From assembly GCA_037953625.1 (NCBI GenBank), contig CM075655.1:13968001-14032000 (forward strand): a DNA stretch of 64,000 nt. The letters are read 5' to 3'. The stretch is from Crotalaria pallida. Its lineage: Eukaryota; Streptophyta; Magnoliopsida; Fabales; Fabaceae. Below, piece after piece: positions 11,803 through 24,430 of the stretch. Made by a program: the position numbers and the translations under genes. How positions within the stretch are numbered: the stretch's first letter is position 1; every line of letters begins with the position of its first letter. The notes under the pieces were generated by a model that saw nothing but the letters and a program-made list of their open reading frames with translations, made no database searches and was not told where the DNA came from.

Positions 11803-12767
11803 GATGCTAGATGTCCCATATATGACAATATGATGATAATCGATTACCATGCAATATTATGCAGAAAGGAACCTGGAATTCCAGATCATTTGTAAAACTG
11901 ATCAAATCATTTCTATTCATGTATAGGTTTTAAATTAAAACCAAAACTGATCAAATCATTTGTAAAACTAAAAGGAACCTGGAATTCCAAATCAATCCTC
12001 AATCCAAGCTTTGATGTTTCATTTATGGATCTAAATCAGATTTATAGAGAGGTTGTGATGGACTGCAACAAAGTACAGAGGGTTTGGGAGACACAGATGG
12101 AAGAATATAGGGGATAAAGAGAACACGCAACTCAATGATCAGTGAGCCGTGCTCCTTCACGATTGCAACTGAGATAGTTAAAGGAAGAAAGCTAGAAATA
12201 GAAACTAAATATCACATTGCAAGAGTAATTAATATCATTGCTCTCAAAAGAGGTTGGTATACTTTTTGAAACAAGAGAGGTGTCTGAATATAATTAAACA
12301 AGAGGTCAGTGTAATTTTCCTAAACTTGTAAGCTTCGATGCAACTTATTAGCTGAATAAAATAAAAATAGATGTCCAGTAAAGTTTACGGCTTGCATAGA
12401 GTAATTTTCTAATTCATCACAATTTAATTAAATTATAGATTTCATTTAACAAATAACAACTGATATCAGAGAGTGGGAAAAATTAACTACAGACTCTCAT
12501 AAAAAAGGAAGCAAATTATTATATAAATTGTGCATAATTTACATTATCATCACTTAGACCTTTAGACATTACATTAACCTGCAATGAACATGACTTATGC
12601 TATCTAATAGCAGCTGCATCACTTTAAACTTCAGAGATAACAAGGAGAAAGGCATAAAAAAAAACAGAAATACTTGAGCAGAAAGAGCCAACAGAGAATT
12701 AATAATTAAAAAGAAACTGAGAAAGTCTGATCACCAACTAAAAATTGCAGCAGTTTGATACAAACTG
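11803..12767. other. convergent 3' flanks, no gene seen
   Basis: This region lies between the convergent 3' ends of the RopGEF (+) and the receptor kinase (-). It probably holds both 3' UTRs. A short repeat, AACTGATCAAATCATT..TGTAAAACT, occurs twice between 11890 and 11970, as does GGAACCTGGAATTCCA. No coding region is seen. Confidence 0.4.
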
Positions 12768-15700
12768 TCATTCAGTCTCCATTGATCTGCCACCGAAAAA
12801 AGCATTTCTGATTCGTTCTAGCTCCCTGGTGGCATCCCTCATAATCATTCTTTCTTTTGGTGACTCGGCTGAACAAGCAAGTCCAATGTGAAACAGTTCA
12901 AGCAAGCACTTCTGCAGATCGTTAGAATGCATCTGGCCCATGTTCTTATCTTTCTCATTATCATCTTCTTCTTCTGACACGGATGTTTGTTTCAATTCTG
13001 GAAGAATTGCCGAGTCCACTACCTGTAGGAGTTTATCCGGCAATGAAACCTTGACAAAATTATGTAGATTGATACCATTTATAAACATTTCATCGGTGGG
13101 TTTCCTTCCTGTCAGTATTTCCAGTAAAAGGATTCCAAAGCTATACACATCGCCCTGTGTTGAAACTTGACCTCCCATTCCATACTCTGAAAGTCATGTA
13201 ATTTAGCACTATCAATACTATATTATGCAATTACAATTTACGACATAAAAGTGATTAGAAATTAGAACCTCGATTGTATCAAACAGTACCTGGTGGAGCA
13301 TACCCGACAGTTCCCTTTATTCCGATTGTGCTGGATTGTTTATGAGAGATACCATTAATGATACAGAGAAGTCTTGCTAATCCAAAATCACTCACATGAG
13401 CAACCATGCCATTGTCAAGAAGGATATTGCTTGGCTTTAAATCACAGTGAACGATTGGCTGCTCACATTCATTGTGAAGATAGCATAATGCAGAACCAAC
13501 ATGTATGAGAATATTTAGTCTTCGAAGTAGGTCCAAACTTGGTTGATCTCCAATTTTTGACTCAGGATGCAACCATTTCTCTAAGCTCCCATTTTCCATG
13601 TAATCAAAAACTAGAGCTTTAAATTCATTGCCGACGTAATCCACACTGGAGCAACATGTTAGAATCTTAACCAGATTCCTGTGACGGATATTTCTGAGTG
13701 CATTACATTCAGCGATGAAACTCTTGTGTGCTCCCTTCTTTAGAAGGTTTAAGACTTTAATAGCAACAGCTCTTTCTGCAGGCTCAATGATTCCTTTATA
13801 CACAAAGCCAAAAGCACCAGATCCTATCAAGTTATAGGGAGAGAACCCATTTGTCGCTCGGTGGAGTGTCTGATATGAGACCTTGGAAAGATGTTCCACT
13901 TCTGTTGTTGAAGAAGAAGTTCTCAGGTTTTTTTTCCTCTTCCAATAGATAGCTATGGAGTATGATAACAGTAGGAGAAAGAGAACTACAGAAATTACTA
14001 TTACTACTTCCTTCCAATGGTGATGCTTTTCGTGTGTCATAACTTCCACAGGGCATGATGCTAGGTGTAGCTCTGTGATACCCCCACAAAGGTTACCATT
14101 GCCTTTTACTGATATTGCACTTGCATTTTTAAAGACACCTTCTGTTGGAACTTCACCATCCAACCTGTTAAAAGAAACATTCAAGTACTCTAGAACAGGA
14201 ATATCCTCGAGGCCTTTTGGAATTGATCCAGACAAGTGGTTCTGCGACAAATCTAAATATTGAAGGCCTTTCAATGAAGCCAGCGATGAAGGTATGGCTC
14301 CACTGAAGGAATTCCAATGTAAGTTAAGGAATTCTAAACTTATGCACTGTCCAATTGTTGCAGGAATTTCACCGGACAGATCATTTTTAGAAACATCCAA
14401 CTTATTGATGCTCTTGAGGTTGCCAACCTCAAAGGGTAGGCTACCATTTAATGAATTCTTGGATAAGTTTAGTAACAATGACAAGGAGGAAAGACCCATG
14501 ACCTGTGAAGGGATAGTTCCAGTAAGGTTGTTATGTGAAAGGTCCAGGTACTGTAAACTTTGGCAATTCCCAATACTAGTTGGAATGCTTCCTTCCAGCA
14601 TGTTATTTGATAAGTCAAGTTGAAATAACTGACTAAGGTTGCCAATGGATGATGGAATTTCTCCTGACAGTTTGTTTACATTTAAGGTCAATGATTGCAT
14701 CTTTCGAAACATCCCAAAAGACGCTGGAATGGACCCTGTGAGAAGGTTGAACTCCAAGTCAAAGCCGATCAAGTTGATGAGATTTCCTAATCCTGAAGGA
14801 ATAGTCCCAGTAATCTGATTGCCGCCAATATAAAACTGGTTTATCTGACTTGAAAAGTTGGCTACAGAGTCGGGTAAATAGCCTCCAAAGTTGTTTGCAT
14901 TTAAATCCAACACTTGTAATTTGGTGCAGTTTGTCAAAGATGTCAAGAAATCCAGGTCACTAGATGAATTAGTTCCTAGATGATTGTATTCCATGGCAAT
15001 CGACCAGATGTCCTGAAGATTTCCTATTCCTGTAGGAACTTGACCCACAAAGTTATTCCTAGGGATGTTAAATAACAGCAAACGAGTTGCATTGGAGATG
15101 GAAGTTGGGATAGGACCTGAGATTTTATTCATACCAATTCCAAATTGTTGAAGATTAGGGAGTGTGAGGAACATGTCGGCCGGTAGCGAGCCGATGAATT
15201 GGTTGAGTCCGGCTGAGAAGAAGGTAAGAGATGACATATTGTAGAGTGTAGAAGGAAGCATACCAGAGAGTTTGTTGGATGCAATAGAGATGTGGGTTAA
15301 GTTTTTAAGAAGGCCAATCTCTTTTGGTACATTCCCCTCCAAGTTGTTAACTCCCAAAGAGAGAATACCAAGAGATGAAAGATTTCCTATAGAGGCTGGG
15401 ATTTCACCTGTCAATTTGTTTATAGCAATATATAACTCTTCTAGCTTAGTTAGAAAACCAAGCTCCATAGGTATTTTGCCAACAAATTTGTTTCCTGTTA
15501 AACTCAAGCTTTTGAGCTCAAGGCAGGCAGAGAAGTTGGTAGGAATTTGACCCCCTAATGTGTTATTGGTGAGATAAAGCTGCTGCAGCCGGAACAAACG
15601 ACCTATTTCATGAGGGATTTCGCCATAGAAGCTGTTGTTTTGAAGGTTGACATAGCTCAGAAAGGTGAGGTTGCCAATATCTGGTGGTATTATCCCATGT

Positions 15701-15993
15701 AATCCATATCCTTGTAGGTCTAGTGCAGTGACCCTTTGATGCCTCATGCTGCATGAGACTCCATGCCAGTTGCAAAAGTAAGTAGAAGTATTCCAAGATT
15801 TCAAGATATCAAATGGGTCATCTTCTATGACCTCTTTGAATCTGAGCAATGACAATTGATCAGTGTCATTTCCTAAGGCACTAGCACTAGATATAGCACT
15901 ATTTTTAGGGTGAAAGCATAGTAGGGTGGCAGAAAAGAAAAGAACTACATGCAGAAATTTGTAACAAAAGGAGAAGTATGGAGAAAGCTTCAT
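12768..15993 (-). CDS. LRR receptor-like kinase, non-RD, EFR/Xa21 type
   Basis: A cell-surface receptor kinase of LRR subfamily XII, whose best-known members sense microbial peptides. Exon 1 is 13290-15993 and exon 2 is 12768-13186, with a GT-AG intron of 103 bp splitting the Glu codon of the APPE motif. This is the usual single intron of the subfamily, and gives 1040 aa. Residues 1 to about 35 are a signal peptide, then an LRR N-cap (NDTDQLSLLRFKE, with C-NWHGVSC). About 20 LRRs of the plant type (L..L.L..N.L.G.IP) follow to about residue 640. A membrane segment (VIVISVVLFLLLLSYSIAIY) precedes a basic stop-transfer, then a kinase with IGSGAFGFVYKG, VAIK, IVHCDLKPSNILLD, DFGLARLL and GYAPPEYGMGG. 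HCD in place of HRD makes it non-RD, typical of immune receptors. All kinase landmarks are intact. The ligand is unknown. Confidence 0.93.
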
Positions 15994-16420
15994 TTAGCAA
16001 GACAACATAAGCTAATGAATTGTGTATGTTACAAATTTAAGTGTTACAAACTCTGCTATATAATCAGTAAATATGTAATTGAGAATTATGAGTTTGAGTG
16101 TGTGAGTTGTGGTGTGTGTGAACAAGCATGCTTTTGAGTTGAAGTTAGCTGACACAGTGCTATTCAATATTCATATAGATAATGTTTTAAAATTGGTTTT
16201 AAAAAAAAAAGTTGGAAGAATTAAGTTGAATATGATCCACATAAATTGACTTTAAAAATTTGATGTTTCTTCGTTACCAAAACTTTTACAAGGAATTGAT
16301 CCTCCCTTGCTATGTGATCATGTGAACAAAGATAGCTACAATTTTTTTTATTAGTTCGTCTAATCAAAAATTTGTAAAATTGCTAACATTTAAATCTATT
16401 TCTCTCTTTTCTATGCAAAG
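15994..16420 (-). promoter_or_regulatory. upstream region of the receptor kinase
   Basis: About 430 bp between the kinase start codon and the edge of the next mobile element. It presumably holds the core promoter and 5' leader. The proximal 100 bp contains CTATATAATC near 16053-16062 on the plus strand, which reads GATTATATAG on the coding strand and is a possible TATA box about 60 bp before the ATG. No other motif stands out. Confidence 0.3.
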
Positions 16421-19400
16421 CGTAACACCCCGATTTTGTTTCCCAAAAATATTACATTTTATTCATTAAAATATTAGTAAAATAAGGGTTGATTTTTTTT
16501 TTTAATATATAAACAATTGTGTACACGTTCTTTGCTTAGTTCATTTTATTTATTTCCAAAATCCATTAACTTGAGTTATTCGCAAAAGATTGCATTGTTC
16601 AACTTGTCGAAAAATAATTATCACCGCCATACACAAAATCGAGTTGTTACGAAACACATCATCACTCCTCCACTAAACCATACACTGCAATACTTGCTTT
16701 GCATTTTCACATTGCCATATAAAGTCCACCAGTACTTCATAATTACATAAGTTTTCAAAAACAGTTGATAAAGTAACATAAAAGAGTTGTGGACACCAAG
16801 TCCCAAAATACACCAAAAGATAAAGATAATTACATCATCAAATATTTAGAGCATGACTCTCCTCAGTTGAGACAAGACCCAAACAAAAATAAAAACACCC
16901 TAGCCACAACACCCACGAGACTCCCTAAGCTACCGGCTAATCCTCATCATCCTCCGGTGCTAACTCCTCCTCCTCAGTCTTCACCTCCGCAAGCGGTGCA
17001 GGCTGCAACCCACGTGCGTAGTAAGTCCGATGGTCATCATCCATGTAGTCTCTCAGGGTAATGCGACCAATGTGCAAGTCGATCCTTGCACCTCTCAACC
17101 TGTGCTCCGGGTCACTGATCTCCAACGGAGTCGGGCCTCTCCAGATCCAGCCATCAGGGGTAGCTTCCCACACTCTCCCCGCTAGGGGCCACATTTGGAT
17201 TGCGATGCGGTACATCATTTGCCCGTTGCGTCACCACGAAGAACGAAGAGAAACAACGAACAGAAGAAAAAATAAGCTTTTCTGGACGCATGACACGTCG
17301 ACAAAAGGGACGTACCAACAACATATCTCAAAGCAGAAATAAATAACAACACAGATGCACATGAATATGAATGAATGCAGGATCATCATCACCATCAAAC
17401 AAATACTTCATTGATCTTGCGTCATCACGCTTATCACAATTCCACAGCCATCAAACACAACACCACACTTTAACCATTATAAGCAATTAACTTTGTTACT
17501 GTATCTTATTAAGTTTTATTGGAATTCTCATCACCAATGATGTCAGGGTATTTTAAATCATCACTGGGATAATTATTTAATTGGCGCTCATGTCTACATC
17601 TCCTTCACATCCTCCCAAATCTAGTCGGAAGCAAATGGGACGTTCAGGAACCTTAACCCAGGGTGGTCGAACAATCGAGAAAATCCAATAGCATATAATT
17701 AATATTTTACGCGATATTGCAAGGCCCAACAACAAATCGATCTGCCTGCCTCGTTCAGGTTCCCTCTCACCGCTTCAAATTTGATCAAGGATGCAACATT
17801 ACTTTTCTAGTTTGAGGTGCAGAACATGCTACGATCCCCCGGGCCTTAAGTCCCGATCATATATAGTCTAGTTCCGCCTAGAAAAACATCCTAGGTTTCA
17901 TGACGAGTCACCGTCATCACCCACCCCTATCTCAATCACACTCCTGAATATCCGCAAATAGACAGGGTATCTTCCTCTCCACTACTTCACGCTCATCTCT
18001 TCTCGTTATTGTTAATGTCTTTTAAATATTTTATTGAGGCTTATTAACCTAATTGCGGACGAGTCACCCTTATCCATCCTTCGGTGATCCTCGATCTCTA
18101 ATTAAACAACCTTTTTCCAACATCCATTCTTTTCCAATAACACATGCTCATTAAGGGCTCGGACTCACAGAGCATCACTCTCGTGGCCAACACAAACTCA
18201 TCTTAGAGAGCATAAATCCAACTTGGTGCTCATCAGCGAGATTCCCTTTCAATCCTTAATTTCTCAAACTCATAGCATTCATTCATCACTTTTTAATTTC
18301 ACCATTTTCAATGGCATGCATCATGCTAACATACTAAAACAGAATGGATCATCGTGCATGAGCAGGCATAATATTTGCATATTCTCAGATTCAAATAAAT
18401 CAATCAAGCAACAACACGTAAATGCAATAGTGATCTTAGTCTTTCGTGCGAGGAACCAAACAATCAAACAAACCAATTGCCCTCACACTACTTAACCCTT
18501 ATCCGATCACGGTTCCGATTTAAAAAATTGAAACTAAACTCATTTAATCATGGCATACATTCCAGAGAAGCTATTATTCTCACCTTGATTGCCAATTGAA
18601 ACTCTCTGAGAATCCACGAAACTCCGATTTCCACGATCACTTTCGAGCGCGGCACCTTTATTTCCTCAAAGTAAACATAACGTATTAATACAAAATTTGA
18701 AACAACTTATTCATTCTTTATTACTTGCACAAAACTTTTAAAACTTAAAATAAATCCTCTCATTTTACCCGAAAGCGCATTTCTTTTTCTCGAATCGTCC
18801 CAAAATAAAACAACAACTCAAATACTTTAAAACATATTGAAAATAATCCACAAATAAATTTTAAAAGCAAATACCGGCTGCTGGTCCGCCTTGGACAACA
18901 CCTTATTCATACCCAAAAACACTGAAAAATTCATCGTTTTCAATCCGGCTTTTTCCTAAATCAAATACCACTTAAAAACTTTACTTTAAATCACTTGAAT
19001 ACATTTTTAAAATTCAAGAACACACTTAAACAATTCTGGACAACAAAGAATTGTTTTGCAAAATCACTTTAATAAAATCTGAAAACAACGTAAAAGTACT
19101 TTTCGCTTCAAATCATTCTTTAGCTCAAAACAAACACTTTAGCACTTTAAAATTCAAGCTTTATCAATAAAATAAAACTTAGGACAACCACCATACATAA
19201 CCAAAAAATTCAAATAATTCAAAGCAATCAAACTTAAAATCAATTTATTTTCAAAGCTAATCGCGTACCCGAACATTCTCAAATAATTACTAACATACAA
19301 CGACAAACGAACTTTAATAAATCAATTCACATAGTTCATACACTTTTCAAATATCAATTAGCATTTGACAAAATAAAGTCCTATCCTATTAAACATACCT

Positions 19401-21196
19401 TGGCCGAATCATATATCAAGACCAAACAACAATTATAAATTTTTCTAACAGTCCTTAAAACCTCAAAACAACACTTTTTCAATTAAATCCAAGCATATAA
19501 TCACTTAACCAACACTAAATCACTTATACAACACATAATTACTTTCAAAACAATTTCATTTTCATATTTACCTACTTAACTCAAAGAAACCGAATTGCAC
19601 TTAGCAAAATCAACCAAGATTACAAGTTCAAACACTTTAACTCCACTTAATCAACTTCAAGCATTATCATGCAAGTTCATTTTAATAAAACAAAATTCCC
19701 TAAGCACATTTACAATGATTGGCAGAATTGAATCAAAGACAAATGGGCTAAAAATCACAAATCTAATCACCTAAGACAACCATAATTCATGGCAAGCACT
19801 TAAACATAATTTTATTTTCATCAAACAAAATCATTTAACTCAAAACAAATGTATGGCCGAATGTACATACACATACATATATGAGTATACATTTTTTTAT
19901 CAAATAAACACATGCACATGCTTAGATTATTCACATACTACAACAAAAATCATGTATCAAAATTTATTAAATACACATGCATGCACTATCATCAAAACCG
20001 TATGGCCCTAATAAAACTCATCAAGACAAAATTTCATTTAAGCATGCATTTTTTACTTAGAAACCGAAAATACAACAAATAAATAGCAAGAATCAAGGAT
20101 CAATTACATGCAAGTAAGAGCAAAATCATTTTCCCCTAAATCAAACCCTAACCGTGACATGCAAGTGGAAAATAGGAAAAAATATTGCAAATCAATAAAA
20201 AATAACTCATGAACATAATATATCAACTCATAATCAAGCATAAAACACAAATCAAAGATAAAAAATTATTTCAAACAAAAAGGGGTTCAAAATCGTGAGC
20301 ATCATCAAACATGGTGCATGCTCATTTTTTTACTTTCAAACTTAAATACATATAGAATCAAGTATAGAAAAGCAAGAGGAACAAGAAAATATGACATGCA
20401 AGAAGCTTTAAGCTTTGAACAACAAAAATCCTTCTTTGAAGCTCATGTAGAAAACCGAAAAATAAAGTAGAAAAAGAACAAGAACAAGAAGCATTAAGAT
20501 CATACCTAGAAGAAAACCAAGAAAATGAGTTAAAAATCCAAGATTTCCACCTCCTTCTTCCTCCTTTCTCCCTCGTTGTTTCTCTTCTCTTCTCAACTCC
20601 TTCTTTTTTCTTTTTTTTCAAAACTTATGAATGTGTAAGAAGGGCTTCATGTCCTTGTGTGGGTTTTTATAGAAATTTTAGGTTAGGGTCTATGACCAAA
20701 AAGATGGGGTTCGAATAAGCTAGGTGTCATAAGGGGTTGATTTGCAATATTTTAATAGTGTGGGTTTATGACAAGCTAGCTTAGGTTTTTATGGCACTTT
20801 AAGAGGGTAATTAATGCTTTGTCTAAAAGATGCTTCATGGGTAAGACAAATAATTAAGGCATTTTTGAATTTAAATTTTTTGGCTCTAAATACATCTCCT
20901 CACTTAACTTATAGGGTAAGCTTAAAATTTACAACACTATTGAGAGGGGAAATAAATTTTCCTTCTTCAATTTAAAGGAAGTAAAAAATAAAAATCTAAT
21001 TTAAATAAAATAAATATACTCCCCAAGGTTTTTAATAAAATAAAAAACAAAAATTCACAATTTAATAAATTCATGAAAAATCAAATCAAATACTAATTTA
21101 ATTAATTCAAGCAAATAAAATTCCAACCCATAAATAAATAAATTTCTATTTTATTTTTAAATACAGAAAAAAATTGAGGAAATTGTAGGTATTACA
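16421..21196 (-). mobile_element. solo-LTR-like element, 4.8 kb, old copy
   Basis: It starts CGTAACACCCCGATTTT (the first base probably mutated from T) and ends GGTATTACA, imperfect inverted ends of the TGTAACA..TGTTACA type. Flanks are CAAAG (16416-16420) and CACAG (21197-21201), a 5 bp duplication with one mismatch. No gag or pol is inside. The element at 56155-60189 has the same ends and internal order, including the small peptide ORF near one end. On the minus strand, TCTATAAAAACC near 20665 with a downstream CT- and GA-rich leader looks like a promoter, so I read the LTR as minus-oriented. Solo LTRs arise by recombination between the two LTRs of a full element. Confidence 0.65.
16937..17218 (-). 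CDS. LTR-embedded small ORF with DPEH(R/K)LxG motif, copy 1
   Basis: A 93-codon frame near the 3' end of the solo LTR. It contains NGQMMYR, MWPLAGRVWEA, GWIW and DPEHRLRG, followed by an acidic tail (EEEELAPEDDED). The frame at 56552-56962 in the other solo LTR has the same residues at the same spacing (NEQMDRR, TWPHKGRGWKA, GWAW, DPEHKLGG), although most surrounding DNA has diverged. Just upstream, an in-frame TGA sits where the other copy reads through, so the true start may lie further up and this copy may be broken. I do not recognise the domain. It may be a terminal exon of a transcript starting in the LTR. Confidence 0.5.
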   Translation of the reverse strand: MMYRIAIQMWPLAGRVWEATPDGWIWRGPTPLEISDPEHRLRGARIDLHIGRITLRDYMDDDHRTYYARGLQPAPLAEVKTEEEELAPEDDED

Positions 21197-22590
21197 CACA
21201 GAAATATAGAAAAGAATACATCATCTTAAAGGTTGATTTTGAAAGGAAAACAAATGGTGGTTTGGTAATTTAAGTTATTTTCATATTTCAATTTTGTTCT
21301 AAATGGTATTTTTTTTAGGCTAATTTATGTCTTTAATTCTTAAAAGTTGAAACTACTTTGATTTTGGTCCCTAAAACTTTTTTAACCGGGACTGGTCCAA
21401 GTTTTTCAAAAATTTTGGTTATGGTCCTTTTTGTTAACTTATTCCGTTAAGTGCTAACGTTGAATAAATGTTAGTTGTGAGTAAGAAAGGAAGATAATGA
21501 ATAAATGTGTGTAAGTAAAAATTCAATAGGTACAAACAGTAAAAATGAAATAAATGGAGAGTAAAAATGAATTGAATATATGTAATTAATGGTATTTTTA
21601 ATAGTCCATGTAAAAATTCTTAATTGTCCATACATGAAGATCTAGATGTAATTAGAATTTCCTACAAATATTGGGTGGTTGTTCAATTTAGCGTTACTAG
21701 CTAAACGGAGAAGAGTGGTAAAATGGGGGAGGGTGGGTGCATGGGTTAACATTTTGAGCATGGTTATTAAACCCGGATCGAACCGGATGGTCGAACCATC
21801 AACCAGTGTCGTGACGGTTTTTTATGCTGGCTAAATTGTTCATGAACTGAAATCGGAAAAAACCGTTGGGCAAGACCCGGTTCAACCCTCTCGACAGTAA
21901 AAAAAAAAGAAAAACCTAATAAAACCTAAAACTTCGAAGGGTCAAAATGAAAGAAAAGGAACACCGGAACATCGATAAACTGACTGCTACATACACAGTA
22001 CATAAAGTCACAAACATAGAAGAAGAAAAGAATATACAAGTGTATTTTTTTTCGTAATACGTAGATTTTGTAGTGTATTTTTTAATTTTTTTACTATGGG
22101 TTTGCTTAGGGTTGAGGATAAGAGATTAAAAAATAGAAAAAAAAAAGTATTGGAAACATAAATTTAGTAAGCTCCAAGTCTTAAATGTTTAAGTTTTTAA
22201 TGCAAAAAGGCTTTATAAAGCCTCTTATCCTCACCCTTAAGGGCTGAGGTTAAGAAAATCCTTTTACTACATATATATATATATATATATAAATACCGGT
22301 CTAACCTTCCGACGTAAACGGATAATACGATTAAACCCTATCGAAGCTTCTTCTGGCTTGACTTCTGGTTCGATTTTGACAACATTGATTTTGAGGGCGA
22401 CTTCGAAGTTTTGATGCAATTAGATTATGCGGTTCTCTTGGGGTGGGCTATATTAGGAGTTCGGTGTGGTGGAGGGATTTGTGAAGGATGGGGAAGTGTG
22501 AAGAGTGTGTTTTAAAAGAAAAAAAATGTTGGGCAATAGAGTCACTGTTAATTTTTGGGAAGATGTTTGGCTTGAATTAATTTGCTTGTA
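21197..22590. other. intergenic, repeat remnants
   Basis: No coding gene. A one-armed MULE-MITE-like terminus begins near 21319 (GGCTAATTTATGTCTTTAAT). A block rich in ACCGG and CCGGTT words spans about 21755-22350 (AACCCGGATCGAACCGGATG at its start, ATACCGGTCTAACC near 22295), resembling a hAT-type MITE with worn ends. An (AT)n microsatellite lies at 22269-22292. Confidence 0.35.
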
Positions 22591-22596
22591 GAAGTT

Positions 22597-22749
22597 TTTT
22601 TTTGTTGCTATCTGACCCTGGTTGCGTGTTTGGTTATTGGTTATAGTAGGTGAGTCTCCCAACATGAGTTCTCTGCAACCACAAGGAATTGAACCCGGGA
22701 TCTTGTTTAAGCGAGATCAAACCGCTTACCATTCGTCTCAACCCATATT
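22597..22749 (-). mobile_element. tRNA-derived SINE, copy 2, with poly-A tail
   Basis: Read on the minus strand: AATATGGGTTGAGACGAATGG at the start, box B (GGTTCAATTCC), a unique 3' part, then a run of A that appears as poly-T near 22595-22603 on the plus strand. GAAGTT flanks both ends (22591-22596 and 22750-22755). It is the same family as the copy at 3405-3514 and is better preserved. Confidence 0.75.
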
Positions 22750-22755
22750 GAAGTT

Positions 22756-23436
22756 GTTTATGAGGCTTTCCTCTATCTCAAATGATAAAAATATATATAC
22801 ACTTTCCTGTTTTTATTATACTGCATATCGAATTACACATACAAAAGGAAAAGCTAGTTTTATGAATTTTATAAGAATATATTATAATGTAACAATTTTA
22901 TTCTCTCAATTTTATTTTTTTTTTTGAAAAATTCACATTTATTAATGATTTGCAAAAAAAAATACATAGATATTCAAAGTATTTAATAAGGATGAAAAGT
23001 GAAAAAACAATAAATAATACATAAAAATTATGAAGTGATGATTTACAATTAAGACAAAGAAATTTTTTAGAATGTTAGTTGTAATAATCACAGGAGGGAG
23101 TATATTCATGAAGGTCGTTGTCTGATTGAACAAGGATGGTGCTGAAATTTAACTTGGGGAAGGCAGTTTTTTCTCTAGAAAGAAGAGCTTTGTCAACAAC
23201 TACAAGACTTGCTGCTTCTGGTTGGTTTTGACCATTCACCATAGGATTATTGGATATGGTCTTTTGATAATATGGAACTTTAATCGTCACGTTCTAGTAA
23301 ATTGTTTTTAGGTGATTCTAATTCCTTGCCGCTTTCTATATCTTTGCATGTTGGTGATTTATTCAATAACTTTTGGAAAACATCAGCCCTTTTCCAAAAA
23401 AATTTCCTTCTTTTGGCAAGTACATTTTGATAGGTT
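22756..23436. other. unclassified AT-rich stretch
   Basis: No gene is recognised. Short open frames on both strands have no familiar motif. Sequence on the two sides of the TRIM at 23442-23764 was presumably continuous before that insertion. Confidence 0.3.
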
Positions 23437-23441
23437 TTGCC

Positions 23442-23764
23442 TGTTGGAAGTCCCACATCGTCTGCCTCATAATATATGGCATGGTTTAAATACCTGTTGG
23501 GCTACTCCTCTCATTGCCAATTGGTTTTGAGATGGAACCTTAACATGGTATCAGAGCCAGAGCCCAACTTCTTTCCGGTTGTTATGGGCCAAAAGTTGCC
23601 CTTTGTTATGGGTCAATAGATACCCTTTGCCTGGTCCGGCAGGCTTCGTTGGAGGGGGCGTGTTGGAAGTCCCACATCGCCTGCCTCATAATATATGGCA
23701 TGGTTTAAATACCTGTTGGGCTACTCCTCTCATTGTCAATTGGTTTTGAGATGGAACCCTAACA
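23442..23764 (+). mobile_element. TRIM (miniature LTR retrotransposon) 1, complete
   Basis: Two 104 bp LTRs, 23442-23545 and 23661-23764, start TGTTGGAAGTCCCACATCG and end TTAACA or CTAACA. They differ at only about three positions. Directly after the first LTR is a primer binding site complementary to initiator Met-tRNA (TGGTATCAGAGCC, 23546 on). Directly before the second is a polypurine tract (GGAGGGGGCG). An exact 5 bp duplication, TTGCC, flanks it (23437-23441, 23765-23769). There is no coding capacity, so it depends on another element's proteins. Confidence 0.93.
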
Positions 23765-23769
23765 TTGCC

Positions 23770-24425
23770 CTCAAAGTACAATCTTTTTGTGAAGGTGATA
23801 TGTTGGTGACTTTATGGGGACATGGTGATGAAGGTTTTAGTGGGGTGGTGTGGTTGATGGGAACACCAGTGGTGTTGTTTCTTTGGTGCGGGGTGGAGAT
23901 GCCAAGATTGAGGAAGATGAATAGTGCCAATGGGTTGCTTCTCTGGTGCACCTTCCAAAAGCATCAATATGGCCACTCGCTTTTAATATTGGTCTGTCAT
24001 TTGTGTTGTTGATATCCATTTGATGCGTGGTTTGTACTTTGTACTGGTGCAAACTACATGCCAGTTTGAGTCACATAACATTTTTTTTTTGGTAAGCATA
24101 ACATGTTTTTTTTTTTAGGTTAGAAGAAAACAAGAGAAAGTTTGGATTAATGATAGGCATACTGGGATTTGGGTATTGAAATTTTAACCATTTCTTTCAC
24201 TCTATTTCTTATTCATTTCCCACATATGAGGTTATTGTGTTTTTAATAACATCTAATTAAATATTTTAATATATTGCCAAATAATTGAACAGATGAAATC
24301 TTGTCCGTTCCCTTAAAAAATTTGAGAGAATCTGAATTTGTGATTTGGTCTATTTATATTTTGGGAAATGACGTGATTTTTAATGACAAATTATAATTTT
24401 TTTGGTTTTGTTGTTTAATCATTGT
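23770..24425. other. unclassified stretch between TRIM and LTR nest
   Basis: The part 23770-24060 is GT-rich on the plus strand and open for about 80 codons, without any motif I recognise. It could be a relic of a gene or repeat. The remainder is AT-rich. Confidence 0.25.
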
Positions 24426-24430
24426 TAGAA

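Noticed and set aside
23695..24012. 105-codon frame beside TRIM 1
   Set aside because: It starts inside the TRIM LTR and has no recognisable domain; kept only as an unclassified stretch.
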